Origin: an uncultured Marinobacterium sp.
Lineage (GTDB): Bacteria > Pseudomonadota > Gammaproteobacteria > Pseudomonadales > Balneatricaceae
Length of the DNA: 64,000 bases
Assembly (NCBI GenBank): GCA_947501565.1
Contig: CANMWJ010000002.1
Coordinates: 248,001 to 312,000, forward strand
Direction: 5' to 3'
Part shown: positions 43,427-51,940 of the stretch, piece by piece
Numbering within the stretch: position 1 is the first letter of the stretch
Layout: each line of letters starts with the position of its first letter
Program-made: the position numbers and the translations under genes
Notes under the pieces: model-generated
The model's database searches: none
Seen by the model: only the letters and a program-made list of their open reading frames with translations
What the model was told of the DNA's origin: nothing

Positions 43427-43879
43427 TTACTCTGAATCAGACTCTGGCAGTACGCTGCCTTTGATCTGGTAAGACTTGCCACGGAACAGAGCCAGCTCTT
43501 TGCCGTCCTGATTGGTTACCGTGATGTCGTAAACACCGGTGCGGCCGGAGCGGGTGCGCTCAACCGCTTCCGCAGTCAGCAGATCACCCTCAAATCCAGG
43601 CGCGGCGTATTCAATGTTACAGCCGCTGGCGACAGTCACCTTGTTGTAGGTGTTGCAGGAGTGGGCGAATGCAGTGTCGGCCAGCGCGAAGATCATGCCG
43701 CCGTGGCACATATTGTGGCCATTCAGCATATCTTTACGCACGGTCATGGTGAGACGGGCGTAGCCCGGTCTCACTTCGACAATCTCCATGCCCAGCGCCT
43801 GCGCTGCGTGATCACGCTCATGCATAGATGCACTGCACGCTTCCGCCAGCTGCTCTGGCGTCATTTCAGCACTGCTCAT
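43427..43879 (-). CDS. paaI: Phenylacetyl-CoA-type thioesterase PaaI
   Basis: 150 residues, hotdog-fold thioesterase. It hydrolyses ring-hydroxylated phenylacetyl-CoA intermediates, thought to relieve dead-end CoA traps. The family motif HNMCHGGMIFALADTAFAHSCNT (about 57-79) holds the catalytic region, with YARLTMTVRKDMLNG before it and ASGCNIEYAAPGFEGDLLTAEA after. The position directly between paaH and paaJ, 1 bp after paaH, makes the assignment secure. Confidence 0.92.
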   Translation of the reverse strand: MSSAEMTPEQLAEACSASMHERDHAAQALGMEIVEVRPGYARLTMTVRKDMLNGHNMCHGGMIFALADTAFAHSCNTYNKVTVASGCNIEYAAPGFEGDLLTAEAVERTRSGRTGVYDITVTNQDGKELALFRGKSYQIKGSVLPESDSE

Positions 43880-43880
43880 G

Positions 43881-45386
43881 TTACTTGCCTCCAGCTACCT
43901 TACGACGCAGCAGCGGAGACGCGCGGTAGCGGTCTTCACCGTAGGCCGCAGCCAGGTTGTCCAGGGTGTTCAGTACTTCGGCCAGACCGATGTTGTTCGC
44001 CCAGGTAATCGGACCGCAAGGGTAGTTAACGCCACCCTGCATCGCGATATCAACGGCTTCTTCATTACACACCTGCTGGTTCACGGCGTCAAAACCTTCG
44101 TTCGCCAGCATGCAGACGGTACGCATTACAGCCATACCCGGAACGTCGTCGATGATGCTGACGTTTTTGCCGATCGCCTGGAACAGGCCGGTTGCCGCAG
44201 CCACTGCGTCTTCGCTTGCCTGATCTGCCGGTGCCAGAGCCATACGGGTCGCTTTAGCGTAATCCAGCGCCAGATCGAACTGGATCAGGTTGGTGTTGCT
44301 GCTCTGCTGAGCGCGCAGGGTAGAGAACTGGCCATTGCTTAGTTTCAGGGTTGCGTCGCCCACGATGAACGCGCCGCTACCGTCGGTACGGTTTACCGTG
44401 ATACCCGCTTCTTCGATCAGGGCTACCAGCGGCTCTGCTACGCCCAGGTCGCCTTCAACGGTTACCTGAGTTGGTTTAGCAGCTTCGGCAGCGTTAGCTG
44501 CGGTCGCTTTCTCGGCGCCTTCGCTGTAGTCGTAGAAACCTTTACCGGACTTGCGGCCGTAGTGGCCTGCGTTAACCAGCTCCAGCTGCACCAGGGATGG
44601 TAGGAAACGCTGGTCCTGATAGTAAGCGTCGAATACGGAGCAGGTTACCGCGTAGTTTACGTCGTGACCGATCAGGTCGGTCAGTTCGAACGGGCCCATA
44701 CGGAAACCGCCGCACTCTTTCAGCAGAGCGTCGATGGTTGCGATGTCGGCTCCGCCTTCCTGGTATACACGGAAACCTTCTGCGTAGAACGGACGTGCCA
44801 CGCGGTTAACGATGAAACCTGGAGTGGACTTCGCCATTACCGGTTTTTTGCCCCAGGTAGCGGATAGTTCGTAGATCTCGTCAGCGATCGCCGGATCGGT
44901 ATCCAGGCCGCTGATCACTTCAACCAGCTTCATGATTGGCGCTGGGTTGAAGAAGTGCATACCCACCAGGTTCTGTGGACGCTTCAGCTTGCTGCCGATA
45001 GCGGTTACAGAGATGGAGGAGGTGTTGGTCGCGATGATCACGTCTTCGCCACAGATATCTTCCAGATCGCCGAACACCTGCTGTTTGATGTCCAGACGTT
45101 CTACGATCGCTTCGATGATCAGGCTGCATGGCGCCAGATCCTGCAGGGAGTTTGCGATCTGGATACGGCCGGTGAGGGCATCCACGTCATCCTGTGACAT
45201 CTTGCCGCGTTCTACCAGGCGGCCCAGGCCTTTGGCGATACCGTCCAGACCTTTCTGGGCAGCACCTTCCATCGCATCAAACAGCAGTACCGGGTGACCG
45301 GCTTTCGCTGCAACCTGTGCGATGCCAGCACCCATAGTGCCGGCACCGATAACACCTACTGTTGAGTTAGTTGTGAGACGGCTCAT
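43881..45386 (-). CDS. paaH: 3-hydroxyadipyl-CoA dehydrogenase PaaH
   Basis: 501 residues. NAD-dependent oxidation of 3-hydroxyadipyl-CoA to 3-oxoadipyl-CoA. N-terminal Rossmann motif VGVIGAGTMGAGIAQVAAKA (about 10-29), ATNTSSISVTAIGSKLKRPQ (about 118) and VGMHFFNPAPIMKLVEVISG with the catalytic histidine. Two 3HCDH C-terminal domains follow (VNRVARPFYAEGFRVYQEGG; GGVNYPCGPITWANNIGL), which is the PaaH layout at about 500 residues rather than the 280-residue FadB-type enzyme. It begins 3 bp after paaG. Confidence 0.93.
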   Translation of the reverse strand: MSRLTTNSTVGVIGAGTMGAGIAQVAAKAGHPVLLFDAMEGAAQKGLDGIAKGLGRLVERGKMSQDDVDALTGRIQIANSLQDLAPCSLIIEAIVERLDIKQQVFGDLEDICGEDVIIATNTSSISVTAIGSKLKRPQNLVGMHFFNPAPIMKLVEVISGLDTDPAIADEIYELSATWGKKPVMAKSTPGFIVNRVARPFYAEGFRVYQEGGADIATIDALLKECGGFRMGPFELTDLIGHDVNYAVTCSVFDAYYQDQRFLPSLVQLELVNAGHYGRKSGKGFYDYSEGAEKATAANAAEAAKPTQVTVEGDLGVAEPLVALIEEAGITVNRTDGSGAFIVGDATLKLSNGQFSTLRAQQSSNTNLIQFDLALDYAKATRMALAPADQASEDAVAAATGLFQAIGKNVSIIDDVPGMAVMRTVCMLANEGFDAVNQQVCNEEAVDIAMQGGVNYPCGPITWANNIGLAEVLNTLDNLAAAYGEDRYRASPLLRRKVAGGK

Positions 45387-45389
45387 GGC

Positions 45390-46181
45390 TTACTGGCCTT
45401 TGAAGTTGGGTTGACGTTTTTCCATGAACGCAGCAACGCCTTCACGGTAATCTTCGGTGCGGCCTGCCAGAGTCTGCAGATCACGTTCCAGATCCAGCTG
45501 CTCATCCATGGTGTTGGTAGATGCAGCGTTGATCGCGCGTTTGATCAGTGCCAGACCTTTAGTCGGCTGAGTCGCCAGGTGCTTAGCCAGTGCCAGTGCT
45601 TCATCCTTCAGCGCTTCGTCGTCAACCGCTTTCCAGATCATGCCCCAGTTTTCAGCCTGCTCAGCGGATACTTTGTCACCCAGCATCGCCAGACCCATCG
45701 CGCGAGCGCGACCAACCAGGTTAGGCAGGCTCCAGGTGCCGCCGCAATCCGGTACCAGACCGATTTTGCAGAATGCCTGAATGAAGGATGCGGACTTGGC
45801 TGCCAGAACGATATCGCAGGCAAAAGCGATGTTTGCGCCAGCGCCAGCGGCTACACCGTTAACAGCGCAGATTACCGGCATCTCCAGACCCATCAGGGTG
45901 CGGATCATTGGGCTGTAGTTCTTCTCGATGGACTCACCCAGGTTAGGCGCTTCGGAACCCGGAGCAACGTTACGGTCACTCAGATCCTGGCCTGCGCAGA
46001 AGCCACGGCCGTTACCGGTCAGGACCAGGCAGCGTACAGATTTGTCCTTCTTCACAGTTTTCAGCGCTTCACGCACTTCCGCGTGCATATCAGTATTGAA
46101 GCTGTTCAGGCTCTTAGGGCGGTTCAGAGTCAGGACTGCAACGCCATCGGTGATTTCGAATTCGATATTTTCGTAAGCCAT
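45390..46181 (-). CDS. paaG: 1,2-epoxyphenylacetyl-CoA isomerase PaaG
   Basis: 263 residues, crotonase fold. Isomerises ring-1,2-epoxyphenylacetyl-CoA to the oxepin and later acts on a dehydroadipyl-CoA isomer. Oxyanion-hole stretches GRGFCAGQDLSDRNV (about 58-72) and AVNGVAAGAGANIAFACDIV (about 103-122), then FCKIGLVPDCGGTWSLPNLV and REGVAAFMEKRQPNFKG. The aspartate in GLVPDCGG is the PaaG catalytic type, unlike the glutamate of plain hydratases. ATG 46181 has AGGAA upstream; an extension to 46241 overlaps paaF and is rejected. Lies 4 bp after paaF. Confidence 0.92.
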   Translation of the reverse strand: MAYENIEFEITDGVAVLTLNRPKSLNSFNTDMHAEVREALKTVKKDKSVRCLVLTGNGRGFCAGQDLSDRNVAPGSEAPNLGESIEKNYSPMIRTLMGLEMPVICAVNGVAAGAGANIAFACDIVLAAKSASFIQAFCKIGLVPDCGGTWSLPNLVGRARAMGLAMLGDKVSAEQAENWGMIWKAVDDEALKDEALALAKHLATQPTKGLALIKRAINAASTNTMDEQLDLERDLQTLAGRTEDYREGVAAFMEKRQPNFKGQ

Positions 46182-46185
46182 GTTG

Positions 46186-46965
46186 TTATTTTCCTGTGAA
46201 GTTAGGTTTACGTTTTTCCATAAAGGCAGCGATGCCTTCATTTCGGTCTTCGGTTGCGGCCAGCATGGTGAACGCTTTGCGCTCGATGTTCAGGCCGCTG
46301 TCGAGGGTAGTTTCGTAGGAGCGTAGAATCGCTTCTTTGGCCAGGCGCACAGCAATAGGTGGCTTGGTGGCGATCTTCTCTGCCAGCTGACGGGCGCGTT
46401 CGATGGTGCGCTCCGGAATAACCACTTCGCTGACCAGATTAAAGTCGCGTGCCTGTGCGGCAGAGATGAACTCACCGGACAGCACCAGCTGCATCGCCAT
46501 GGATTTGCCGATGGTGCGAACCAGACGCTGAGTGCCGCCTGCGCCCGGGATGATGCCCAGGTTGATCTCCGGCTGGCCAAACTGAGCGTTGTCGCCTGCG
46601 ATCACGATGTCGCAATGCATCATCAGTTCGCAGCCACCGCCCAGACAGAAGCCATTTACGGCCGCAACCAGGGGTTTAGGGAAGGCAGCAATGCGACGCC
46701 AGTAAGTTGGACGTGCGTCATTCATTACGCCAACCGCATCCAGTGCGGCCATCTCTTTAATATCAGCACCTGCAGCGAATACTTTTTCGCCACCGGTAAC
46801 CAGAACAGTTTTCACCTCATCGTTTAGAGCTGCAGCATCCAGTACCTCTGCCATCTCTTTAAGCAGGTTGGTACGCAGGGCGTTGAATGCTTCGGGACGG
46901 TTGAGGGTGATAGTCAGGACGCCTTTAGCGACGTCTGAAACGATGATGTCCTGTAAATCTTGCAT
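46186..46965 (-). CDS. paaF: 2,3-dehydroadipyl-CoA hydratase PaaF
   Basis: 259 residues, crotonase fold. Hydrates 2,3-dehydroadipyl-CoA to 3-hydroxyadipyl-CoA. KVFAAGADIKEMAALD (about 61-76) and AVNGFCLGGGCELMMHCDIV form the oxyanion hole. FGQPEINLGIIPGAGGTQRL has the catalytic glutamate pattern. It ends EGIAAFMEKRKPNFTG, like its neighbour. First gene of the paaFGHIJ run. ATG 46965 has AGAG upstream; the frame is open to 47010. An additional ORF and hairpin lie ahead of it. Confidence 0.9.
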   Translation of the reverse strand: MQDLQDIIVSDVAKGVLTITLNRPEAFNALRTNLLKEMAEVLDAAALNDEVKTVLVTGGEKVFAAGADIKEMAALDAVGVMNDARPTYWRRIAAFPKPLVAAVNGFCLGGGCELMMHCDIVIAGDNAQFGQPEINLGIIPGAGGTQRLVRTIGKSMAMQLVLSGEFISAAQARDFNLVSEVVIPERTIERARQLAEKIATKPPIAVRLAKEAILRSYETTLDSGLNIERKAFTMLAATEDRNEGIAAFMEKRKPNFTGK

Positions 46966-47014
46966 GAGTCTCTGATTACTCCAGATTGTGAACAGGGAAA
47001 GGGTAGACACAACA

Positions 47015-47035
47015 AACCCCGGTTTTCCGGGGCTT
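47015..47035 (-). terminator. Terminator-like hairpin before paaF
   Basis: CCCCGG (47017-47022), loop TTTT, CCGGGG (47027-47032). On the minus strand it is followed by TTTGTTG, a short and broken T-run. It lies between the 35-residue reading frame and paaF, so it could end a short transcript or attenuate the operon. Confidence 0.5.
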
Positions 47036-47050
47036 GCATATAAATCTCTG

Positions 47051-47158
47051 TTAAGCGCGACCTGAGCTGAAGCGCGTAGCTGCGTTGTCAGCGTCCGGGT
47101 TCTTAATGCGCTCTTTGCTGGTGAGTGGTGCGATCAGTGTTCCTTTATTTAGTGCCAT
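47051..47158 (-). CDS. Possible 35-residue protein or leader peptide before paaF
   Basis: ATG at 47158 to TAA at 47051, 35 codons, starting MALNKGTLIAPLTSKERIKN and ending with TRFSSGRA. The codons look like those of neighbouring genes (GCA, CTG, CGC, AAC). The ribosome site is weak (AAGACGAC). I do not recognise it. It sits between the divergent paaN promoter region and a terminator-like hairpin before paaF, which allows two readings: a genuine small protein transcribed with paa, or a leader for attenuation. No run of aromatic codons is present, which weighs against classic amino-acid attenuation. Confidence 0.45.
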   Translation of the reverse strand: MALNKGTLIAPLTSKERIKNPDADNAATRFSSGRA

Positions 47159-47594
47159 AAGTCGTCTTACAGTCAGAAACCCGATTGGACGCGCCGCTCC
47201 ATCTGCTGTCAGCTACGTGCGTGCCTGACAGATCCAGCGAATGCATTGATTTGCATTAATTCACCCAAGATTAACTCAAAAAGCGAAAGGGATACAAGAA
47301 ATATAATCGTGATTTGTCTTTTCGTATCATAATCTTTGGTGTATCTTTTCACTCTATAAAAATGAATGTAGTTGTGCCCTGGACCTTTAGTTACATGTTC
47401 GGCACAGCTATGTTTCTGCTGTATTAAAGAGCTTTAAGGTTGTGGCGCTGAGCGCTGCAATCGACATGATGCAGCCATCATTTGCCGATCCGTAGGGTGG
47501 GGCGATTGAGGTTGTAACAAGAACAAAAGTAGCCATTTCCAATAGACAGTCATCTGTGCCCTTCAAAGGTGCAGGAACAGAGAGCGGGGATTCC
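47159..47594. promoter_or_regulatory. Divergent paa promoter region
   Basis: 436 bp with no supported gene between the small frame/paaF and paaN. It contains a TATAAT hexamer (47302-47307) and three related GTATC-bearing elements (reverse GGATAC near 47290, CGTATC near 47323, TGTATC near 47341), in inverted and direct order. These are candidate sites for a paa regulator such as a PaaR- or PaaX-type protein. No such regulator gene is in the window. Operator identity is inference. Confidence 0.4.
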
Positions 47595-49265
47595 ATGAGC
47601 CAGAACCTGTTTGAGAAACACCAGGACACCCTGAAGGGTGCGTTGAACGCCATTCACCAGCGTGACTACTACAGTCCGTACCCGGAGAATCCAAGCCCAC
47701 GTAAATACGGCGAAACTGCCAACAAAGACGGCGAGAACGCGTTTAAAGCGTACATCGGCACCTCCTTTGAGCTGGACATGCCGGGCATCACCGGCGAAGC
47801 GGGCAGCGAACAGTCCCCGTACGGCTTCGACCTGAACGTGAAATACCCGCTGGTTGATACCGACGTTCTGCTGCCAGCGATGAAAGAAGCGCAGAAAGCC
47901 TGGCGTGACGTGGGTGTTGATGCCCGCGTGGGCATCTGCCTGGAGATCCTGGAGCGCATCAACAAGCGCAGCTTCGAGATCGGTTACGCGGTAATGCATA
48001 CCTCCGGTCAGGGTTTCATGATGGCGTTCCAGGCGGGTGGTCCACACGCACAGGACCGTGGTCTGGAAGCTGTAGCCTACGCATACGAAGCGATGACCTC
48101 CGCACCGGCTGCTGCAACCTGGACCAAGCCGCAGGGTAAACACGACCCGCTGGTGATGGACAAGAAATTCACCGTCGTGGGCCGTGGTGTCGGTCTGGTG
48201 ATCGGTTGTTCTACCTTCCCAACCTGGAACACCTACCCGGGCATGTTCGCCTCTCTGGTGACCGGTAACCCGGTTGTGGTTAAACCGCACCCGGCAGGTA
48301 TCCTGCCAGCAGCGATCTCCATCAAGATCGCACAGGAAGTCCTGGTTGAAAACGGCTTGCCAGCGCACCTGGTCTCCATGGTGATCGACGAAGATCCAGC
48401 TAAACCATGCACCATGGAACTGGCACAGCGTGACGAAGTGCGCCTGATCGACTTCACCGGAAACACCTGGTTCGGCGACTGGCTGGAAAACAACTGCCCG
48501 CAGGCACAGGTCTACACCGAGAAAGCCGGTGTAAACACCATCATCATCGACTCCACCGATGACTTCAAAGGCATGGTGCGTAACCTGTCCTTCACCCTGA
48601 GCCTGTACTCCGGCCAGATGTGTACCACCCCACAGGACATCTTCGTGCCAGCGGGCGGTATCGACACCGACCTGGGCCACAAATCCTTCGACGAAGTAGC
48701 AGAAGCGATCGCCACCGGTGTAACCAAGTTCCTGTCTGATCCAGAGCGTGCAGCGATGGTACTGGGTGCCATCCAGGCGCCTGTAACTGCGCAGCGCATC
48801 GAAGACAGCAAAGGTCTGGGTACCGTAGTACGCGACTCTGAGCCGATGGAAAACCCATGGTTCAAAGACGCACGCGTACACAGCCCGCTGATCATGACCA
48901 TCGACGCAGACAAAGAAGAGACCTACATGGAAGAGCTGTTCGGTCCGATCTCCTTCGTGATCAAAACCGACAGCACCGAGCACAGCATTGCACTGGCGAA
49001 CAAAGCGGTGAAAAACCACGGTGCGATCACCATGGGTTGCTACTCCTCCAGCGACGACGTGCTGGATGCGATCGAAGAGACATCCCTGGACGCGGGTGTT
49101 GCTCTGTCCTGCAACCTGACGGGTGGCGTATTCGTCAACCAGAGTGCTGCGTTCTCCGACTTCCACGCAACCGGCTGCAACCCGGCAGCGAATGCGTGTC
49201 TGTCTGACCTCGCATACGTGGCGAACCGTTTCCGCGTAGTACAGAGCCGTCGTCACCCTAAGTGA
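47595..49265 (+). CDS. paaN: Phenylacetate degradation protein PaaN (aldehyde dehydrogenase family)
   Basis: 556 residues, aldehyde-dehydrogenase superfamily. VGLVIGCSTFPTWNTYPGMF is the Rossmann entry; LYSGQMCTTPQDIFVPAGG holds the catalytic cysteine (about 342); EELFGPISFVIKTD and FVNQSAAFSDFHATGCNPAA close the domain. The length and lack of a MaoC-like hydratase domain separate it from PaaZ (about 680), so it fits the PaaN group. PaaN-type enzymes are found in paa clusters and are thought to oxidise an aldehyde intermediate; their exact step is less certain than that of PaaZ. ATG 47595 follows GCGGGGATTCC. Terminator downstream. Confidence 0.85.
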   Translation: MSQNLFEKHQDTLKGALNAIHQRDYYSPYPENPSPRKYGETANKDGENAFKAYIGTSFELDMPGITGEAGSEQSPYGFDLNVKYPLVDTDVLLPAMKEAQKAWRDVGVDARVGICLEILERINKRSFEIGYAVMHTSGQGFMMAFQAGGPHAQDRGLEAVAYAYEAMTSAPAAATWTKPQGKHDPLVMDKKFTVVGRGVGLVIGCSTFPTWNTYPGMFASLVTGNPVVVKPHPAGILPAAISIKIAQEVLVENGLPAHLVSMVIDEDPAKPCTMELAQRDEVRLIDFTGNTWFGDWLENNCPQAQVYTEKAGVNTIIIDSTDDFKGMVRNLSFTLSLYSGQMCTTPQDIFVPAGGIDTDLGHKSFDEVAEAIATGVTKFLSDPERAAMVLGAIQAPVTAQRIEDSKGLGTVVRDSEPMENPWFKDARVHSPLIMTIDADKEETYMEELFGPISFVIKTDSTEHSIALANKAVKNHGAITMGCYSSSDDVLDAIEETSLDAGVALSCNLTGGVFVNQSAAFSDFHATGCNPAANACLSDLAYVANRFRVVQSRRHPK

Positions 49266-49297
49266 TAGAGCGCTTCTGATAGACAATGCATAACTAT

Positions 49298-49325
49298 TCG
49301 GGGCGATTTATTCGCCCCGACTTTT
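49298..49325 (+). terminator. Intrinsic terminator after paaN
   Basis: TCGGGGCGA (49298-49306), loop TTTAT (49307-49311), TCGCCCCGA (49312-49320), then CTTTT. It lies 32 bp after the paaN stop, so the following hydratase may have partly separate expression. Confidence 0.7.
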
Positions 49326-49349
49326 AAGTACGAGATAAAGGATCAAACC

Positions 49350-50135
49350 ATGAGCTACGAATGCATTCTGGTTGATATCAAAGATGGTGTAGGCACCATC
49401 ACCCTGAACCGCCCTAAGGCGATGAACGCATTGAACGTGACGCTGACCCGCGAAGTTGGTGAAGCAGTGGATGCGCTGGAAGCGGATGACTCTGTAGGCT
49501 GTATCGTTATCACCGGTGGTGATCAGGTGTTCGCTGCGGGTGCAGACATTAAAGAGATGAAGGATCAGAGCTTCATTGACCTGTACCTGAAAGACTTCCC
49601 GTACATTCAGCGTGATTGCTGGCGTGCGATCGATGACGCGCGTAAGCCTGTTATCGCTGCAGTTGCTGGTTTTGCTCTGGGTGGCGGTTGTGAGATGGTG
49701 ATGGCCTGTGACTTCATCATTGCAGCTGATAGTGCGAAGTTTGGTCAGCCAGAGATCGGTATCGGTACTATGCCGGGTGCCGGTGGCACGCAGCGCCTGA
49801 CCAAGGCGATTGGTAAAGCGAAAGCGATGGAGATGTGTCTGAGCGGTCGTATGATGGATGCTGAGGAAGCTGAGCGCTCCGGTCTGGTTTCCCGTATCGT
49901 GCCTGCAGAAGAGCTGGCTGAAGCGGCATTCAAGACTGCTCGTAAGATCGCGTCCAACTCCCGTCCGGCAGTGGCGTACATCAAGGAAGCGGTCAACATG
50001 GCAGTCGATGCCAACCTGCGTGACGGTATCCGTTTTGAGCGCCGAGCGTTTGAGGCGACTTTTGCATTCGAAGATTGCAAAGAGGGTATGGCTGCATTCG
50101 CTGAAAAACGCAAACCGGAATTTAAACACCGCTAA
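49350..50135 (+). CDS. Enoyl-CoA hydratase/isomerase
   Basis: 261 residues, crotonase fold. QVFAAGADIKEMKDQS (about 58) and AVAGFALGGGCEMVMACDFI (about 101) form the oxyanion hole. FGQPEIGIGTMPGAGGTQRL carries the two catalytic glutamates expected of a true hydratase, and the C-terminus is EGMAAFAEKRKPEFK. It looks close to paaF and to short-chain enoyl-CoA hydratases; it may be a second hydratase for phenylacetate or another acyl-CoA. Preceded by AAAGGATC. Terminator upstream after paaN, SDR gene 135 bp downstream. Confidence 0.88.
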   Translation: MSYECILVDIKDGVGTITLNRPKAMNALNVTLTREVGEAVDALEADDSVGCIVITGGDQVFAAGADIKEMKDQSFIDLYLKDFPYIQRDCWRAIDDARKPVIAAVAGFALGGGCEMVMACDFIIAADSAKFGQPEIGIGTMPGAGGTQRLTKAIGKAKAMEMCLSGRMMDAEEAERSGLVSRIVPAEELAEAAFKTARKIASNSRPAVAYIKEAVNMAVDANLRDGIRFERRAFEATFAFEDCKEGMAAFAEKRKPEFKHR

Positions 50136-50269
50136 GCGTTTTTCGTTATGCTATCGCCGTCATATGCCCGTGGGTGTATGGCGGCGTTTTCGTTTTTAAG
50201 GATTGAATCATGTGGCGTGTCTGTGTCAACTGATTGTATTGCGCTGCATAAGGTATGTAAGGCAACGTT

Positions 50270-51016
50270 ATGAAATTAAAAGATAAAAAGGTTTGGATTA
50301 CCGGTGCGAGCAGTGGCATTGGTGCGGCTGCTGCGACTCTGATGGCAGCAGAGGGTGCGCACGTGGTCCTGTCGGCGCGTCGCCAGGAAAAACTGGAAAC
50401 GCTTGCTGAAGAGATTCGTGCGGCAGGGGGTAGCTGTGAGATCGCAGTGGTCGACGTATCTGATCGTGGCGGAATGGAAGCGCTGGGACAGCAGCTGTCC
50501 GAAAAAGGCGGTATCGATATCCTGATCAACAACGCCGGCACAATGCCGATCAGTCCGATTCTCTCCGGTCGTGTTGATGAGTGGGAACGTATGATCGACG
50601 TGAACATCAAAGGTGTGCTGTACGCGATCAACGCGGTGTATCCGGGTATGGCTGAGCGCAAAGATGGCCATATCGTGAACATCAGCTCTGTTGCTGCCCG
50701 CCTGACCTACCAGAGCGCAGGCGTTTACGGCGGCACTAAGCACGCGGTGCGTGCGATCTCCGACACTCTGCGTAAAGAGGCGATCCGTTTCGGTGTGCGC
50801 GTGACCGACATCCAGCCGGGTTCTGTAGACACTGAGCTGCCGGATAGCATCGTCCACGATAAGATCCGTGGTGCGGTGAAAGACAATATGTATGCCGAAG
50901 ACAGCCCGATCCTTAAGCCAGAAGATATTGCGAACGGTATCCTCTACGCCGTTTCTCAGCCTGCGTATGTGGATGTCAGCGAGCTGATGATCCGTCCTGT
51001 GATCCAGGAAAACTAA
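50270..51016 (+). CDS. Short-chain dehydrogenase/reductase
   Basis: 248 residues, classical SDR. Cofactor motif VWITGASSGIGAAAATLMAA (about 8-27), NNAGTMPISPI (about 87), catalytic serine in IVNISSVAARL (about 138-142) and YGGTK (tyrosine and lysine, about 152-156). The arginine pair at SARRQEK favours NADP. Substrate unknown. Whether it belongs to the paa set or is just adjacent cannot be told. A hairpin terminator follows. Confidence 0.88.
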   Translation: MKLKDKKVWITGASSGIGAAAATLMAAEGAHVVLSARRQEKLETLAEEIRAAGGSCEIAVVDVSDRGGMEALGQQLSEKGGIDILINNAGTMPISPILSGRVDEWERMIDVNIKGVLYAINAVYPGMAERKDGHIVNISSVAARLTYQSAGVYGGTKHAVRAISDTLRKEAIRFGVRVTDIQPGSVDTELPDSIVHDKIRGAVKDNMYAEDSPILKPEDIANGILYAVSQPAYVDVSELMIRPVIQEN

Positions 51017-51028
51017 ACACTGATCCCT

Positions 51029-51060
51029 CCGGGTAGTGCCTGCAGGTTCTACCCGGTTTC
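51029..51060 (+). terminator. Terminator after the SDR gene
   Basis: CCGGGTAG (51029-51036) pairs with CTACCCGG (51049-51056), then TTTC. It lies 12 bp after the stop. The next 150 bp up to 51216 hold only two near-copies of ATCCTTGG (51073 and 51096 areas). Confidence 0.65.
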
Positions 51061-51216
51061 TGTATCGGTCATATCCTTGGCCGTATCTCCGTCGTATCCT
51101 TGGGCCACATCGTAATGCCCTGTCTTTGCAGGCATAATATGCGCGCGTTGGCAGGTGGTCAGCGACGACGGTAGCTATCTGTCCGTTATCTATTGCTGTT
51201 TATAGGAGTTGTCAGT

Positions 51217-51876
51217 TTGTACAAGTTGCTGATTTTTGACTGGGATGGAACCATTATCGATTCCGCTGCTCGTATTATCTCGAGCATGCAGGCGGCGGCA
51301 CGTGATCTGTCATTGGGTGAACTGACTGACGATGCGGTACGTAACATCATCGGACTGGGTTTGCCTGAAGCGATCCGCGAACTGATCCCAGGCGTAACCG
51401 CAAAAGAGATTGACCTGATGCGGGAGCGTTACGGGCACTATTATCTGGGCGCTGATGAAACGCCGACCCATCTTTTCCCGGGTGTGTTGCACTGTCTGGA
51501 TCGTATGCACAACAACGGGATTCGTATGGCGGTGGCGACCGGCAAGAGCCGCCGTGGCCTGGACCGTGTGTTTGCCGAAACCGGGCTTGCTTACGTATTT
51601 GAAACTTCCCGCTGTGCGGACGAAACTACATCCAAGCCTGATCCTCATATGCTCGAGGAGATTCTGGCCGAGACCGGTGTCAAAGCATCTGAGGCGTTGA
51701 TGATCGGTGATACTGAGTTCGACCTCGACATGGGGCGTCGTGCCGGTATGGATGTGATCGGTGTTAGTTATGGTGCGCACCATGAAGATCGCCTGACCAA
51801 ATATGATCCGGTTCTTATGGTCCATAATTTCCCTGAGCTGGAAGCGTGGATCGAAAGCCGTTACCTGTCGGAATAG
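51217..51876 (+). CDS. HAD-superfamily phosphatase (Gph-like)
   Basis: 219 residues. HAD motif I LLIFDWDGTIIDS (DxDGT at about 8-12), motif II ATGKSRRGLDRVF, motif III lysine in TTSKPDPHM (about 138) and motif IV IGDTEFDLDMG (about 167-177). A helical cap follows motif I (class C1), as in phosphoglycolate-type phosphatases; the substrate is not certain. The start is a TTG with AGGAG 8 bases upstream, which decides it over an earlier start at 51193. In Pseudomonas the equivalent gene follows rluC; here the upstream neighbour is the paa/SDR block. Confidence 0.86.
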   Translation: MYKLLIFDWDGTIIDSAARIISSMQAAARDLSLGELTDDAVRNIIGLGLPEAIRELIPGVTAKEIDLMRERYGHYYLGADETPTHLFPGVLHCLDRMHNNGIRMAVATGKSRRGLDRVFAETGLAYVFETSRCADETTSKPDPHMLEEILAETGVKASEALMIGDTEFDLDMGRRAGMDVIGVSYGAHHEDRLTKYDPVLMVHNFPELEAWIESRYLSE

Positions 51877-51940
51877 GTGTGTTGGCGGCAGAGGCTGTCA
51901 GTTTGTTGCGGGTTAAATCTAGATAATTAAGGAAATGACT

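Noticed and set aside
47550-49286. A 578-residue open frame on the minus strand opposite paaN
   Set aside because: It is the antisense shadow of paaN, rich in Gly, His and Val-type codons, with no recognisable domain, and paaN itself has full aldehyde-dehydrogenase motifs.
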